The notes below the pieces were generated by a model. It had not been told where the DNA came from. It saw only the letters and a program-made list of their open reading frames with translations, and did not search any database. Made by a program: the position numbers and the translations under genes. This document shows positions 1 through 16,084 of a stretch of 64,000 nucleotides of DNA, piece after piece. Numbering within the stretch: the stretch's first letter is position 1; every line of letters begins with the position of its first letter. The stretch comes from Phycomyces nitens (lineage: Eukaryota; Mucoromycota; Mucoromycetes; Mucorales; Phycomycetaceae), in NCBI GenBank assembly GCA_022702545.1, contig JAHRBC010000004.1, positions 5,734,001 through 5,798,000 of the forward strand, written 5' to 3'.

Positions 1-183
1 TCAATTCCACCTTTCCAAGACGAGGCTTCTTGGCACCACTATCGCGGTAGATGGTGGAAGAAGGTGCCTGGGTTTGGTTGGGTCTACAAGCGCTTCAAAA
101 GAGAACCAACCAATGATGATGAGGCCTATCTTCACTTGACACGACAGGAAAGAGTAGACGACCCACCCCCATATAGAGGATAA
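1..183 (+). CDS. 3' end of an unidentified gene (partial)
   Basis: Frame 1 is open from the window edge to a TAA at 181-183 and gives 60 residues of normal, charged and aromatic-rich composition (it includes WHHYRGRWWKKVPGFGWVYK and ends DDPPPYRG). The tail carries a PPPY motif (PPxY class), the kind of site that WW domains of Rsp5/Nedd4-type ubiquitin ligases bind. That a PPxY near the C-terminus works as an adaptor site is inference. The opposite-strand reading of the same bases has no coding character. I do not recognise the family, and the 5' part lies outside the window. Confidence 0.6.
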   Translation, partial: SIPPFQDEASWHHYRGRWWKKVPGFGWVYKRFKREPTNDDEAYLHLTRQERVDDPPPYRG

Positions 184-1476
184 ATCATCTTGGTTTCTTA
201 TGGGAGATCCCACTTTCAAACGATGGCGATAACTACTAGTTGGAAGATGGGGGATCAGGCTAGTAAACCAAAAAAAAAGAAATAACAATCCTCCACCACC
301 ACAACTGTATCCTCACCATACTCTTTTGATATATATTCTCTGTTTTTATATATATATATTATTTTTGCATTTCTATTATTATTATTATTACTATTATTAT
401 TATTACTATTGTTATTACTATATTACTATTACTGTTCTTATTCCTTTCCAAAGACACTCAATGTGTTTGTTATGCTTTGGATAAAATGTATATAGTATTT
501 CACCAATGATAAGAATAGATAAAGTTGTCATGTCAACCAAGTCAATTAACAATTGGTTTCCAAGCAACAAAGCACCAGGCCCCCACCAGTTTTTTCTTTC
601 TTTATATTTTTATTTCTTCCTTTTGTGGATTACTATGTATCTCCGTCAATCTTGGAACAGGATGCTATATTGTACTGTAGTATTTTTATTGAATTATATA
701 CTCTTGGGTGCTTATTATACTTTTTATTATTATTATTACTGTTACTGTTTACCATCATTATTTGACATGGCAACAGAATACATTAAACCGTTTTTATACA
801 TTTATCGCTTCAAGTCGGGTCTTTAATATATTTCACTCCCGATATATAATCGGTGATTAAATTAAATCCTTCCTCTTTTGATACATGTTATTTTTACACA
901 CACACACATAAAATGTCAATGAGAATCTTCAAGTGAATATCTTGGCAGAGTATACTCGTGTCTTGGACATCAAGTTTATTCATTCTATATCAATAGAGAC
1001 AATACTATGCTTTAAATAAACAATGATGATTGAATTTGAAGAAGAAGAAAAAAAGATTCAATAGGCATAAATCAAAATTGCCTTCCATTCCTTGCCTACT
1101 AAAACATAATATCAAACAGATCCATTTACATTGACATGATGCCAGTGCCTAAAAAAAGAGTACTTGATGTCTACCCATTAATATACTCGGACAGAGCAGC
1201 CCACAAAATGGTTTTATTTTCAAACAAATGAATTATAGATATCTAGACTTTTATCAATGTCTATTTTTCTATTGACACTATACATTAGATTATCAATAAC
1301 CTCTTTTTTGCCGAGAATCTTGTCTTTTAAAATAAATGAATACGAGTTTGGCAGACTAGATGAGGTGGGTTTAGGTTGATACCATTGGATAAGGCGCAAT
1401 AAAAAAATTATATATATATTTAAACCAATCGTTTTTAATAAGTAGAGGTCTAAAAATGACAGACTTAACAATACTT

Positions 1477-1511
<35 letters not shown>

Positions 1512-1781
1512 CTGGCATGGTGTCCGTGTCAAGACACAGAAAAAAAAACACCAGACGTTGCATGATATATTTGCCGTGAATTTGGAATAAAAATAAACAC
1601 AGCAAAACTGCTCATCCAAACTGAACACAGAAAGTTACAGGGTTAAAAAAAGAAACTATAGCCAATATTTACACAGATTGTCAGGGATTTTTTTTCCAGT
1701 GATACTGTACATGAGTATATATATATATATATATTTGGGGGGGTTCATAGGGAGTAATAAATGGCTTTATGGCATTAATTA
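184..1781. other. AT-rich intergenic region, no gene seen
   Basis: This stretch lies between the 3' ends of two genes that converge on it. It is AT-rich with trinucleotide tracts of the ATT/AAT type (about 376-420 and 1477-1511) and runs of TA (about 1716-1732). The open frames within it are low-complexity Ile/Phe/Tyr strings and lack splice or family support. Confidence 0.7.
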
Positions 1782-3939
1782 TTAAATCTTACTGCAATTT
1801 TCAGGGCAAAGGTTGACATCCCATGCCATGTTATGTCTACGGGTATGATAGGTAGTTGGTGGAAATGTCCGTGCCAAGAGATCTTCTGTTGTGCTAGGAT
1901 TTGTAGCATTGATTAACATTGAAGATTGCATGTCACAGCCAGAGTCAACAGGACCCATGAGGACGGTTGTAGATCCTGCATGGACAAGACCAGAAGTGCG
2001 CGGCGGAAGATGTGCCATAAGGTCAGAGGGGTATGTAATTCGAATGGTTTTTATATTTTGGGCTGTAAGATGATGTACAAATGCACGATTGCCTACTCGA
2101 GGCGCGTTGATGGTACACAACGTAACTGATCTATCCAAGAGTCCGGTTGACACCAGCGACGATGCGCAGAGGGCTGCCACGGCTTTTTTAAACCACAAGA
2201 GAAATCAGTCATTAGCCAATGGTCCAGATATCGTGTTTACCTCCTCCTAGGGAATGTCCGAGAATGACAACTTTATAATGGGCTGGTGTAGCATGACAGA
2301 CCCGCATCAGCAGTGTGGCCACCTTGAGTTCACATCGGCGCCAGGCAGTCAAGGCATAGTCCAGCACCCATGGCGAGATGCCTTGGTCTGATTTACGGCT
2401 GTGGTGTAGGGGGTCCATTGAACTTGGCCGATGTTTTGTAGACGCTCGAGACCCTCGAGACCATGAAGATTTAAAGTTGCTTTGGTTGGGACTAACCGGC
2501 TCATGAGTGGTGTTTTCCATATTGTCCTCAGCCTCTTGCCATGGAACGGGTGTATAGGATACATTTTCAAACAGAGTGTCCGAGGAAGTGCCAGGAAATA
2601 CAACAAGGATCTCTTCGTTCTCATGGTCAATTGCCACATAACCTCGCTTGTCCGGCCGTGTAGAATTGGAAGTGTGCGGAAAAGATGACATTGAAATGGT
2701 GTCGGACACAAGTGATTCTGGATATCGTACACTCAGACTAGCCTGGGCAGTTCGTTGGCCCCGAATGGCCTCTAGACTCTGTGGCACTTTTCGGCTAGAC
2801 AGTAACGATTCAGGGCCAAACATTGTCTGTGAAAAAGACACGGCAAACGTGAGTCCAAGACCATCATCTGGCGTATCTGTCGCGCCATTGTTGGTCTGGG
2901 TAGGCCTTGTGCCTGTGTGGTCGCTGATGACGGAAAACCGAAAGTTGTTTGTGCCTGAAAACGGAATGGCACTCAATGCCATATGTAGGTTGGTGTTGCA
3001 CTGGCATTTGCGACACGTCAAGGCACAATACTGATGGTCCTCGGAAGATCTCTCTATATTCCCAGGGACGATTTCATGAGCGGAGAGTGCGATCCGGTCT
3101 GCATAGCGCAGTAGGCGCTGATGGAATTCCGGCCCAAGCGATTCAAAAGGTTCTCTTGGGGCACGTTGGTAGGACAGATCAAGTTCAAGAAGCGGAAGCT
3201 GTTTTGTTTGTGGAATAAACGCAGCTGCTTGTAACAAGAGGGCTTTCGGAAGCATAAAGAGACAGTGGCGATAAATGTCAGGCATCGAACGGTGCTTTGC
3301 TCGCAGAACAAGGCGGGCAAGACGTCTGGCTAGGGTGCGAGTGCATATATGCGCATGCAGCACCCCCAGCATAGGAGCAGGAGAGGCGGCAAAGGGACGA
3401 ATAAACGCTCCCCAGCTGGTAACACCTGGCGAAGGCGATGCAGACAGAGCGGAGCCATGGTCAGCCTTCAAGGCGTCATGAACACTCTGTTCTTCTTGCA
3501 ATTGCTGAATTAACCAGGCATATTGATCCACCGTCAACCAAAGCGAATTGGAATATTTTGTATCTGGGTTTGATCCCATTGCCACATGATCTCGGTTGGG
3601 CTCATAGTGCACAAATGCCTGAGGGTTGGCTGCAGACGATGGCCAACTCAAATGTCCACCATGAGGAATGAAGTCCATGCTCGGGTGTAGTAATGTGATG
3701 GAGTGCATGTCTGTCTTTGTGCGCAGATCTGTTGTGAGGGTCATTGCCACAGCTGACATTCCAGCTTTGGCGTACGAAGTCTGTAACTGGGCCTTGGTGT
3801 CGTAAGTTGAAGCATGTCTTGGTGTCCAGAGCTGTCTGACGCCCTTTAATGAGCGTATGAGTCGCGAACTGGGGAATGACGCTGCTCTGTTTGGCTCTTT
3901 GGGTGCGGTTGAGCCGGTGGTTGCTATCCTTGGTAGCAT
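1782..3939 (-). CDS. class 3 lipase (DAG-lipase-like), long N-terminal extension
   Basis: Predicted alpha/beta-hydrolase that cleaves acylglycerol or phospholipid esters. Two exons: 3939-2241 and 2182-1782, with a 58-nt GT-AG intron (2240-2183) that splits the nucleophile elbow. Splicing makes GHSLGGAVAALCASS, the canonical lipase-3 serine motif, whereas reading through the intron soon hits a stop. Upstream is the oxyanion-strand-like block GYVAIDHENEEILVVFPGT, and downstream SDLMAHLPP resembles the catalytic-Asp segment (DxVPHLPP). A His near the C-terminus (YHTRRHNMAW) is a candidate third triad member. About 400 residues precede the lipase core with no domain I recognise. ATG 3939 is the first in-frame Met, but the frame stays open to about 4018, where CCCAAACAG looks like an intron acceptor. 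A further 5' exon supplying a hydrophobic leader (LFSLALFHSLLFY) is therefore likely. Confidence 0.8.
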
Positions 3940-4466
3940 ACAAACGGTGCAGTAAAAGAGCAAGGAATGAAATAAAGCGAGGCTAAACAAGTCTAGAATA
4001 GGTGGCAAGAAGATGGCCTGTTTGGGAAAAAGAGCACGTCAAGGTGTACAGGAGAACACCAAAATAAGATCGCTTGTGCTTGTGTAATAGATATGCTGAG
4101 CGATAAGTTGCCTCTCAAAGGTAAGGAGAATAACAAAGAAGTTATCAAAAAGGGGAAAGCCTGTTGGCCTAAAAGAAATAAAGAGAGAAAGAGAAGAGAA
4201 GTTTGAAGAACATTAATGGTATTTAACTGATAGTAAGTTGTGCAGTATAGCTGTCTCTCTCTTTATACATATATATATATATATTTGGCTTATTTTTATA
4301 TGGTATGAAAAAAAAACATAGGACAATCAAGAAAAGTAAATAACAAGACAAGTCAATAGAAAAATATTTCTTCTTGATGTTATAAAGACATTGTCATACA
4401 AGAAGGAAAAAGAGCCTGTATTTTACCAGAAAAGGGTATGCAGCCATGCTGAGTACCTTTTTATTA

Positions 4467-4715
4467 TTAGCCAGATACATCACCAGCAGCTTTATTGTCC
4501 GTGCTGACCGCTGCTCGAGTAACGTGGAGAACAATGGCCTTTCTGATGATTATTTTCTGTCCAGTGGGAGGAATGGCCATGTCCACGGATAAATCCTGCG
4601 ATAATCAGCAATGGGGGGGTTTGTTTTTTGATGTTTAAAACATGTCAAAATAAGCAGAATAAGAACATACCTGTAGACCAAGGCCTCTTGAAATATACTT
4701 ATTTACTGACCAAAT
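4467..4715 (-). pseudogene. possible two-exon fragment resembling the C-terminal half of a SAM domain
   Basis: Two in-phase minus-strand segments join across a GT-AG intron (4670-4596) to read GLGLQ|DLSVDMAIPPTGQKII and stop at 4467-4469. The D-L-x3-x-I-x3-G-x4-I-x2-AI spacing matches the last two helices of SAM domains (compare DLKELGI..G.R..IL.AI). The matching first half of a SAM domain is not visible just upstream, where frames are broken. This could be a real short gene with unrecognised exons, or a relic. The identification is tentative. Confidence 0.25.
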
Positions 4716-4785
4716 CACTCGAGACGATCAATTGAGATGACACTCGAGAGTTTCTTGATCTTCTTTAGCTCTTTCTTCAGTAAGT

Positions 4786-4842
4786 CCAATCTAAATAACC
4801 ACCAAATATTCTAGCTGTCTCAATTGCCTGCCAAACTCCGCA
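4786..4842 (-). repeat. inverted copy 1 of a degenerate coding-like repeat
   Basis: The minus strand reads CGVWQAIETARIFGGYLDW. It aligns with the plus-strand copy at 5922-5975 with one in-frame 3-nt gap, and most differences leave the residues similar. The pair lies about 1.1 kb apart in inverted orientation. It is probably a remnant of a duplicated gene or mobile-element segment. Confidence 0.45.
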
Positions 4843-5921
4843 ATGATATCTTTGTTACCAATTAGATTTAAAAGATATTGACAATTGGCATATCTCAGAG
4901 ACACCTTTCTACTTCCAGATCGTATTCTATAAAGCGTCTATTTTTGGGCCAGGTAAATTCCATGAACATGGCCCTGTTTCTTTAACAAGAAATAAAGACA
5001 TGGCCGATGGTGTACCTTTGAAAAAGTATTATAATATAATGGTGTGCATATTTAGTCAGATCGTTACAGATGCCTTTTTATAGGTTTATACTTCCTTGCA
5101 ACATACGATTTATATCGGTGATCGCTCTCGATTGATTTGCATTTTGAATACCAGAATAATTGACAGGCTTACAAGAAGCACCTTTGAGTAAGGGGGGTGG
5201 GTGGGGGGCCGAGTCTCCTTGGTGTACTCGCAAGGTCAATTATGGTAATTCGGCCATTTGGAGAATTCTGGATATGATTTCAGAAAAAGAAGGAAAAGTT
5301 TTTTTTAAGATTCAACTGTCTCTATATTTGCTATATAGGAATCGCTAATCAATAGGCCCGTAAATCTCCTGAGAATCTCAAGCGTCGTTTTCGGCGTCCT
5401 AGAGTGTAAGAGGACCGGCCATCTCTCTTTAAAATGCAATTGGTTTGAACCCTTGCCAAAGTTAACAGCTATCATTCTCTCTTGTTTCAATTAACCATAC
5501 CATTTATTGTAATTCACCAAAAGCATGGTTTAAAGCACCTGGAATATAAACATTTATAAGGTCCCTGGATTATATTACAATAAGCTTATTAGCAAATGTT
5601 GAATAATTTGCAGAGATCTCTAGAGGTTCCAAATATAACAGTTGGTGGGTTTTATGGGCCACTCTTATTTCCTATGCCTTGGAGATTTCAAGACTTTAAT
5701 GTAGCCTGTAATTGCTGGTATCCTGCTCGGAATGCCTGTGGAAATTGGGTTGGATTGCATACTTTTCATAGTATAGTCTAATTGGCCCTTTCTCACAGAG
5801 TGCCTAGAATATTATCTTTGGATTCTTGTTTATTTGGGCATGTTCTAGAAACAACAAGATATCTTTTTTTTTTGTTAAAGAAATCCCAATTGGTGTATCA
5901 GCACAGATATCTCTCAGTGCT

Positions 5922-5975
5922 TGCGGAGTTGGGAATATTGAAACAGCCAAAATATTTGTTGGTTATTCGGATTGC
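5922..5975 (+). repeat. inverted copy 2 of the degenerate coding-like repeat
   Basis: The plus strand reads CGVGNIETAKIFVGYSDC, the counterpart of 4786-4842. The flanks (5596-5990) contain two adjacent short open frames without introns or a recognisable family. I read the whole 4.7-6.0 kb block as decayed sequence, not an active gene. Confidence 0.45.
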
Positions 5976-6069
5976 ACCAATATATATATTTATATATATA
6001 TGTAATATAAAATAATATAAAATAATATAAAATAAAAAAAAAGCTCATATCTGGGATTAAATAAATCGC

Positions 6070-6077
6070 TATAAAAA
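6070..6077 (+). promoter_or_regulatory. TATA box upstream of the BRWD-like gene
   Basis: TATAAAAA lies 136 bp before the first ATG (6213) and about 370 bp before the first exon supported by homology. No ATG occurs between the element and 6213, which supports it as the core promoter. Confidence 0.4.
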
Positions 6078-6212
6078 TCGCCAGTCATTGTGCTGTTTGT
6101 CCTGTTTCTCATCCCAGTCACCAAATAATTCATCCTACGTGGCTTTACCCTTTCACTCCAGTCTACGACCAACACCAGTATCGTCACTGAGCGCTGACAA
6201 ACCTTCCAAACT

Positions 6213-9200
6213 ATGGAACAAGGTATGCTCAATGACCGATCGTCCAGTCTTTGCTTGCGTGTCTCTAAGCATCGTCCCTTTTTTTTATTTATTTATTTAT
6301 CTTTATATTCAATCGTCTATATTTCCTTTTTTATTAAATCATCGCCAACCTTATTACGCTATTAAGAGGTAGAGAGAAAGGACTATTGAGTTGAATTGTA
6401 CCCAGAAAGTAATTATAAAGTAAATGTCCATCCCTAGATCTACTTCTTGATAGCCAAGTTTCTGGCAGCGAGTCCTTGTAGAGAAACCTCGCGTGCACTT
6501 GAAGAAGAACTCAAGCAGTATCGTGACCTTCTTCCTCCCAGTGCCGGATATGGTAGATCAAAGAAGCCTGCCTCATTAGAGAGTCTGGTAAGTTACCTTT
6601 TTCTTTTTTTCTCTAGACCCGGTTGACCTCATGCGCGTCTCTAGTCCGACATGTATCCTGCAGTTACAGGCGACTATCTGGTTGATCTACTACGAAAACT
6701 CGTCAAGCATTACTCGGAAACTGCAGATCCAACAATAGAGCGAGTTAATGCCTTGCGCCATGGAGACAATTCTCTCTTGACTTTACGCAGAGCATTTACT
6801 CACAATAATAATGATCCCAACGAACGCCCTATCCTACAACTCCCAAACTCACTTGCACCCGGTAAGCCAAAGTCAAATCCAGGAAAACAAGAATGAGAAA
6901 AAAACTACTTTATCGATCTTCAACTCATCTGTCTTTTTTTTAGCCCAATGGTTTAGAGCAAACGAACTAGGAATGGTTCCTAGTGCTATCAAATGTACAC
7001 CCACCTTTTTCTCTCAGTTTTACAAAGAAGTAAGACCAGGATAACTATATGATCCAACAAAAGCTAATGTCTGCCATGTCATGTATTTTAACTCTTTTCA
7101 TCCAAACAGCTTGTATCAGTATTTGGACATCGCAATCCAGTCTATTGCCTTGCTTTTGATAAAACGAATAGACGGCTCTTTACAGTGAGTCCAATGAGGA
7201 TCCTTGGGTGCTAGCAATCTCTGGGATCCAAGCTCATGTTATTTTCTGTTAGGGAAGTGATGATTTCCTGGTCAAGGTCTGGTGCGTAAAGACTGGCCGT
7301 CTCTTGCATAGCATCAGAGGCCATATGCATGTCATTACTGATATTGCCATCAACCAAGAAAACACCTTGCTTGCCACTGCATCCTCGGATGGATATGTGC
7401 GTGTGTGGAATATGGATGGATTCTCTCCTGTCGTTTCCTTGAAACCAAGCCCTACTTCAGTAAGACTCTAGTTCATTAAGAAAACAGATCGAATGATGCT
7501 GGGTTCCATTTGTGTGTTTTATAGACAAAACCGTTCACAACCATCAAGTTCTCTCCATCCCCAAAAGCAGAGACACGATACCTCATGTCGACCAACGAAG
7601 ACGGCCTGGTTCGCCTGTGGAAATGGGATAAAGACACCCTCCAGTTCCCTAATCCAGAGTCACCTGTCACTTTTAGCTGTAAATTCAAGGCACGCGATCG
7701 ACTGCGGTGCTCTTCATTCAACTATACTGGCACCCAGTTCTCTGTGGCAGGAGACGATGGTTTTGTATATGTATTTTCGACAATCAAGGCGGAACCAGAG
7801 GCTGAAAATGGGACCACAAGTACTGCAGCACAGGATCAGAGACCACAGGTTGGAAGGGGTCGCCGCAGGGTAGCAAGTGCTCTCTTTCCTGACAAGAGTG
7901 GTCCAGGTCAACCACAGCCTGTTGTTCCTATTGCAGTCCTTGAGGGACACATGGGCAGTGTAACTGATCTTGTCTACAGCCATGATGGACAAAAGATACT
8001 GAGTGGGTAAGTTGGATTTGGATTTGGATTTGGTGAATATGGATATGGATATCGAATATGAACCGGCCCTGCCATAGATCTCAAGACGGAACGGCGCGCA
8101 TTTGGAAGTACAACAGCCGTCTAAAGACCTGGACATCGCTGGTCTGTAAGTTGATTTATATGGATCGTAAAAATCATGTTTTGTTATAACACATAGTATA
8201 GTGGACATTAAAGGAACTCCCAATGCCCCCATCGTACAACTACCATCAAAGGCCCAACATACCGTCTCTCAATCACAATTGGTCTTTAAGCCTTACAAAC
8301 CAAACAGCTACTATTCCTCTGTTCCTACACGGATTCTTGCCGAAGAACTGGATCCAAACGATATCGACGCACACAACGATCGATATTCCCAACACACACC
8401 GTCTCTACAGTCTGAACCAACACAGCAACATACACCTCAATCAACAGCATCACAGCAAATACAACCCAATACACAACCTATAGACCCTAATCACAATGCC
8501 CAAACATCGAGCGATCAAGTACCCGAAAATTCCATCATTGATACCCCCAAGGTCTCAATGATTGCATGGAGTGCTGATGACCGTTGGTGTGTTGTAGCAA
8601 CAACCCACGGAAACATTTGCGTCTTCTTTGCATGCAACGGTGAACCTGCCTGTATATTAAAAGGACACGAGGGCGAAACATTCGCAATGGACACACACCC
8701 AAATGATCCAAATACAATCGTTTCAGCTGGCTACGATGGAAATGTCATCATCTGGGACATTCAGGGTCAACAGCGTCCACGATGTAAGTCTTCTTATTTA
8801 CTAGCCTAGACATCCTACTTATGTATCTATATACACATATCAGGTTTTAGCTATCCAAACAAGGTGTTTTTGGATTGCAAATTCTCAAAAGACGGTAATT
8901 TCTTGAGGGGGAGTATTCAATCCAGTGGCCCTTCTAAACTCTATAACCAATAGCTTCCAAGTTTGCCATTACTGATGAGGATGGCCACTGTACGATATTT
9001 GGACTTGACATTGCGACCAATCGCTACGATCAGGCCAAGCAATGGGTCCGTGGCCAGAACTTTTACTCTGACTACCTTCCCATCACTGTGGAGTCTGACG
9101 GAAACTTTATTGATGAGCAGACTCAGGTAAGCAAAGAAGGGCACCCTTCTTTACACGTTTCTCACTCTTAAATATCACCAGTGCCCACCTCATACACTTC

Positions 9201-11859
9201 CGCACACTTCCATCATTGATCGTCAAGGCGTCGAGTATCCAAATCAGAAGCCTCGTAATCATGGTAATCAAATGGGTTGTTGTTGTTTTTTCTTTTTTGG
9301 CTGCACGATACTAATCGACCTCTTTAATTTAGCCTTTAAGCCCCTTGCTTCTGCATCTACAGATAACGAGGACTTGAGGCGGTTGACGTGCTATGAATAC
9401 GAAGAAGACCAGTAAGTCTAAAACAGATTTGTTTATTTAAAAAAAAACTATAAATTAAATGGGGGTTTGTTTTTGCAAAAAGAATCTTGGAAAGAAAGGC
9501 CGTTGTTCTTCCTCCAATTGACAGAGCTCGTCTCACCAAACGACGAAAGGAGTTTGTGCGCAATGACGAAGAAGACGAAGCAGATGCCAATTTGACTATT
9601 CCTTCTATGCAATACATGCAGCCCGCTCAGCCATTATTATTACCAGACGACTCAAACGACGAAGACTATAATGACGATATACAGGCAGCAGAGGCTTCCG
9701 AGTCTAGTGAGACTGAAAGTGCAAGCGATGATGGGGCATTTGAGGATCCGGATGGTGGTGCGGATGGGGATGAATCAGATGAAGTAGAGGATGGGCTTCC
9801 AAAGAGGAGTAGAAGAGGGCTGCAATCGTCAGCAAGGTCATCCAATTCTTCTGAAGAGGGTTCACGTCGCAAAGTAACTACTCCACGACGTCTTGCGTCA
9901 AATAGGGGTCGTGGTCGTGGTAGGAGTCGTAATAGAAGTTCGTCTCGGATTGAGAGTCGAGCAGAATCATCACGTATAGAAAGTCGATCTGAACCACGGC
10001 GAGAATCCAGCAGAGTTCCAAAGAGCCGAGAGACCCGGAGTACTAGCAAACGGAGAAGAGAAGGTGGAACCCGAAGTGAGGAAGAAGAGGATCGTCCGGT
10101 ACGACCAAGACGCCGAGTAAGAACTGGCCATACATCATACCAAGAGAGCGAACTAGAAAACTCGGAAAGTTCTGAAGAAAACACTTTGACAGCAATTGGA
10201 GAAGGAGAAGGAGAAGACGAAGATGATAATGATAATGATGAGGAAGAGGAAGAAGAGGAAGAGGAAGAAGGAGCAAATGCCAGTGATATTTCAGAAGCAG
10301 GACCTTCCAATAGCTCCAGCAGCATTCCTAAAGTTGAACCTGAGCCGTCCAAGGTGGATCGAAAAGGAAAGAAGCGTCTTCGTTCATCTGCAGCTGAAAG
10401 CGACGAAGATTTTATCGTTGAACCTCAAAAGAAGATGGTCAAGAAGCCTGTTACTCGAGAAGCACCTAAACCAGTGCGCGTTACACGCCGTACAGGAATC
10501 CGTGGCCAGCGCGATGAATCTTACGACCTAACAGTTCAGCAGATTGAACTCCATGCACCCACCGAGTGGATTAAGCAAACCAATAGAACGCTATCAAAGT
10601 ATCATCCTCAAGTAGGAGATCGTGTAGCCATAATGACAGAAGGTCAGCGACAATACTGGAAAACATCCAACATGATTGCTTGTTTTGACCCTAAGAATGG
10701 TCCCATCACAAGCTCTGAGCCTGTGGTTTTTGCTACAGTAGTCAGTATCCAGTGGCTCGTTGGTCCACCGGTATTTTGTCGTCTAAAGCTCCATGTCCAG
10801 GAACTTATAAATACTCCTGCCGCTCTGTTTCAAAGAGCACAGCCTCAATGGCAAACAAGAGGACATGATGTGACGATTGACTATAGCGATGAGGATGGAA
10901 AACCGGAATTCATTGTTCTTTTTGAACGCTTTTTGGCATCAATGGAAATATTCCAGAGTGCTAGGGTGGGCTTAAAGGTGGATGCAATGTATGATGAAAG
11001 CCGTTATACTGGAACAATATGCAGTACAGCCAACAATGGAGTAGAGTGGAAGGCAGCTAGAACCCCAAGTCCTTGGGCTTATTATCATGTCGTCTGGTAA
11101 GTAAATCAAATAATCATTACAGGATAGACTGCCAACATGAGCTTTTATATATATATATATATATCATCTTTAGGGACGATGCAGCGTCTTCACCAGAAGA
11201 TTTATCTCCATGGGAATTTGTGCCAAGCGGACAAGATTTCCAGGCTCGTTACAATGTCGGTTCTCGACTCACCCGGCAAGAAAAGCAACGGGCAAGAGAA
11301 GTTTTGGGCTGGCTATCTTCCGAGAGTGCATTCGAGCTCTATGTACATCAAGTGGATTATTATAGTTACAGGAACTATCTCTCGGTGATCGCATACCCGA
11401 TTTGCCTTGAGATGGTGCTCGAGCGTGTCAACAATGATTTTTATCGACAGAAAGAAGCCTTGATTGACGATGTTGAATTGATACGAAAGAATGCAATGAA
11501 GTTCAATGATGAGACTTCGCCGGCGCACAAAAATGCCGTTCGAATGGCCAACTACTTTAAAACCCGTATGCTGAGTAAGATAGATTACAGGCTCCTTTGA
11601 AAGCATTGGATAGATAGTAATGGCTGATATTGTTTCTTTTTATTTTTTATGTATAGGTACCAATAAACCTCTTTTATTTACAAGAGGTCCTCGTCGCAAA
11701 ATAACAGCCCAAGAATCAGACGATGAATACCACGAAGAGGAAGGAGAAGAATCGGCTGAGAGTGATCCAGAAGTTAGCAAACAATCTCGAGAGCTCGATG
11801 AAGATGACCTCGACGATGACGATGACTTTGTCGTAAACGACGATGACGATGACGATTAA
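6213..11859 (+). CDS. BRWD/PHIP-like WD40-repeat and bromodomain protein
   Basis: Likely chromatin reader; animal BRWD1-3/PHIP bind acetyl-lysine and serve as substrate receptors of CUL4-DDB1 ligases. Supported exons: 6438-6587, 6645-6861, 6944-7029, 7110-7184, 7253-7459, 7525-8006, 8078-8145, 8202-8783, 8844-8894, 8954-9126, 9182-9263, 9333-9411, 9483-11096, 11174-11574, 11657-11859 (about 1,489 aa, all in phase). Order from 6438: N-terminal helical region opening IYFLIAKFLAASPC like vertebrate ELYFLIARYL; WD40 repeats at about 151-700 (VFGHRNPVYCLAF, GSQDGTARIW, SAGYDGNVIIWD); disordered Glu/Arg/Ser-rich stretch; BRWD-specific barrel at about 1105-1290 (VGDRVAIMTEGQRQYW); bromodomain at about 1320-1415 with the acetyl-lysine Asn in KFNDETS; poly-Asp tail. 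The start is unresolved. ATG 6213 is the first after the TATA box, but an in-frame TAG directly precedes 6438, and the good donor at 6223 is out of phase (only a weak donor at 6261 fits). Confidence 0.88.
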
Positions 11860-12005
11860 ACCTATACATTCCTTTTTTAAAACTAAACAACATGAAAACC
11901 CCCTCTGAAAGTTTGTAAATATAAAAGATGGGCTATACTAAAAAAAAAAACAACGCACAACGCACAACCCACACATCTATACACACACCCACACACCCAC
12001 ACACC

Positions 12006-12047
<42 letters not shown>

Positions 12048-12359
12048 TTCTCTATGCTTCAGAATTTATAGAGATTTTATAAAAAGAAGCTCTTGTATCA
12101 TTGATTTGAGAAAACAAACATTTCTGCTGCTATTACCTGAAAGTGACGACCAAGGTTATATTTTTTAAAGAGTGTCTCTTGCAAAGTCTTTCTTCTTCTT
12201 CTCAAAGACATTTACGTTTAAAAAGCCAACAGATATTTTAATAAAAGTACAATAAAGCTGGCTCAAGTGAAAGATATTTTTCATTACTTTGCTTTTTATA
12301 AACATTTAATAAATATTTTGTTTTTTCTTTTTTTAAAAAAAGTATATGAAAGATATTAC
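11860..12359. other. convergent 3' intergenic region with (CA)n
   Basis: This is the shared 3' flank of two convergent genes. It holds a long CA microsatellite (about 11960-12050, purest at 12008-12040), poly-A/T runs and several AATAAA-like strings on both strands that could serve polyadenylation. No gene seen. Confidence 0.7.

Positions 12360-16084
<3,725 letters not shown>

Noticed and set aside
1..288. 95-codon minus-strand frame at the window edge
   Set aside because: It begins with no consensus context and overlaps a plus-strand frame with much better coding character that ends at 181-183.
9666..10352. 228-codon minus-strand Ser/Leu/Arg frame
   Set aside because: It is the reverse shadow of the acidic and Arg-rich linker of the BRWD-like gene; poly-Glu codons read as poly-Ser on the other strand.
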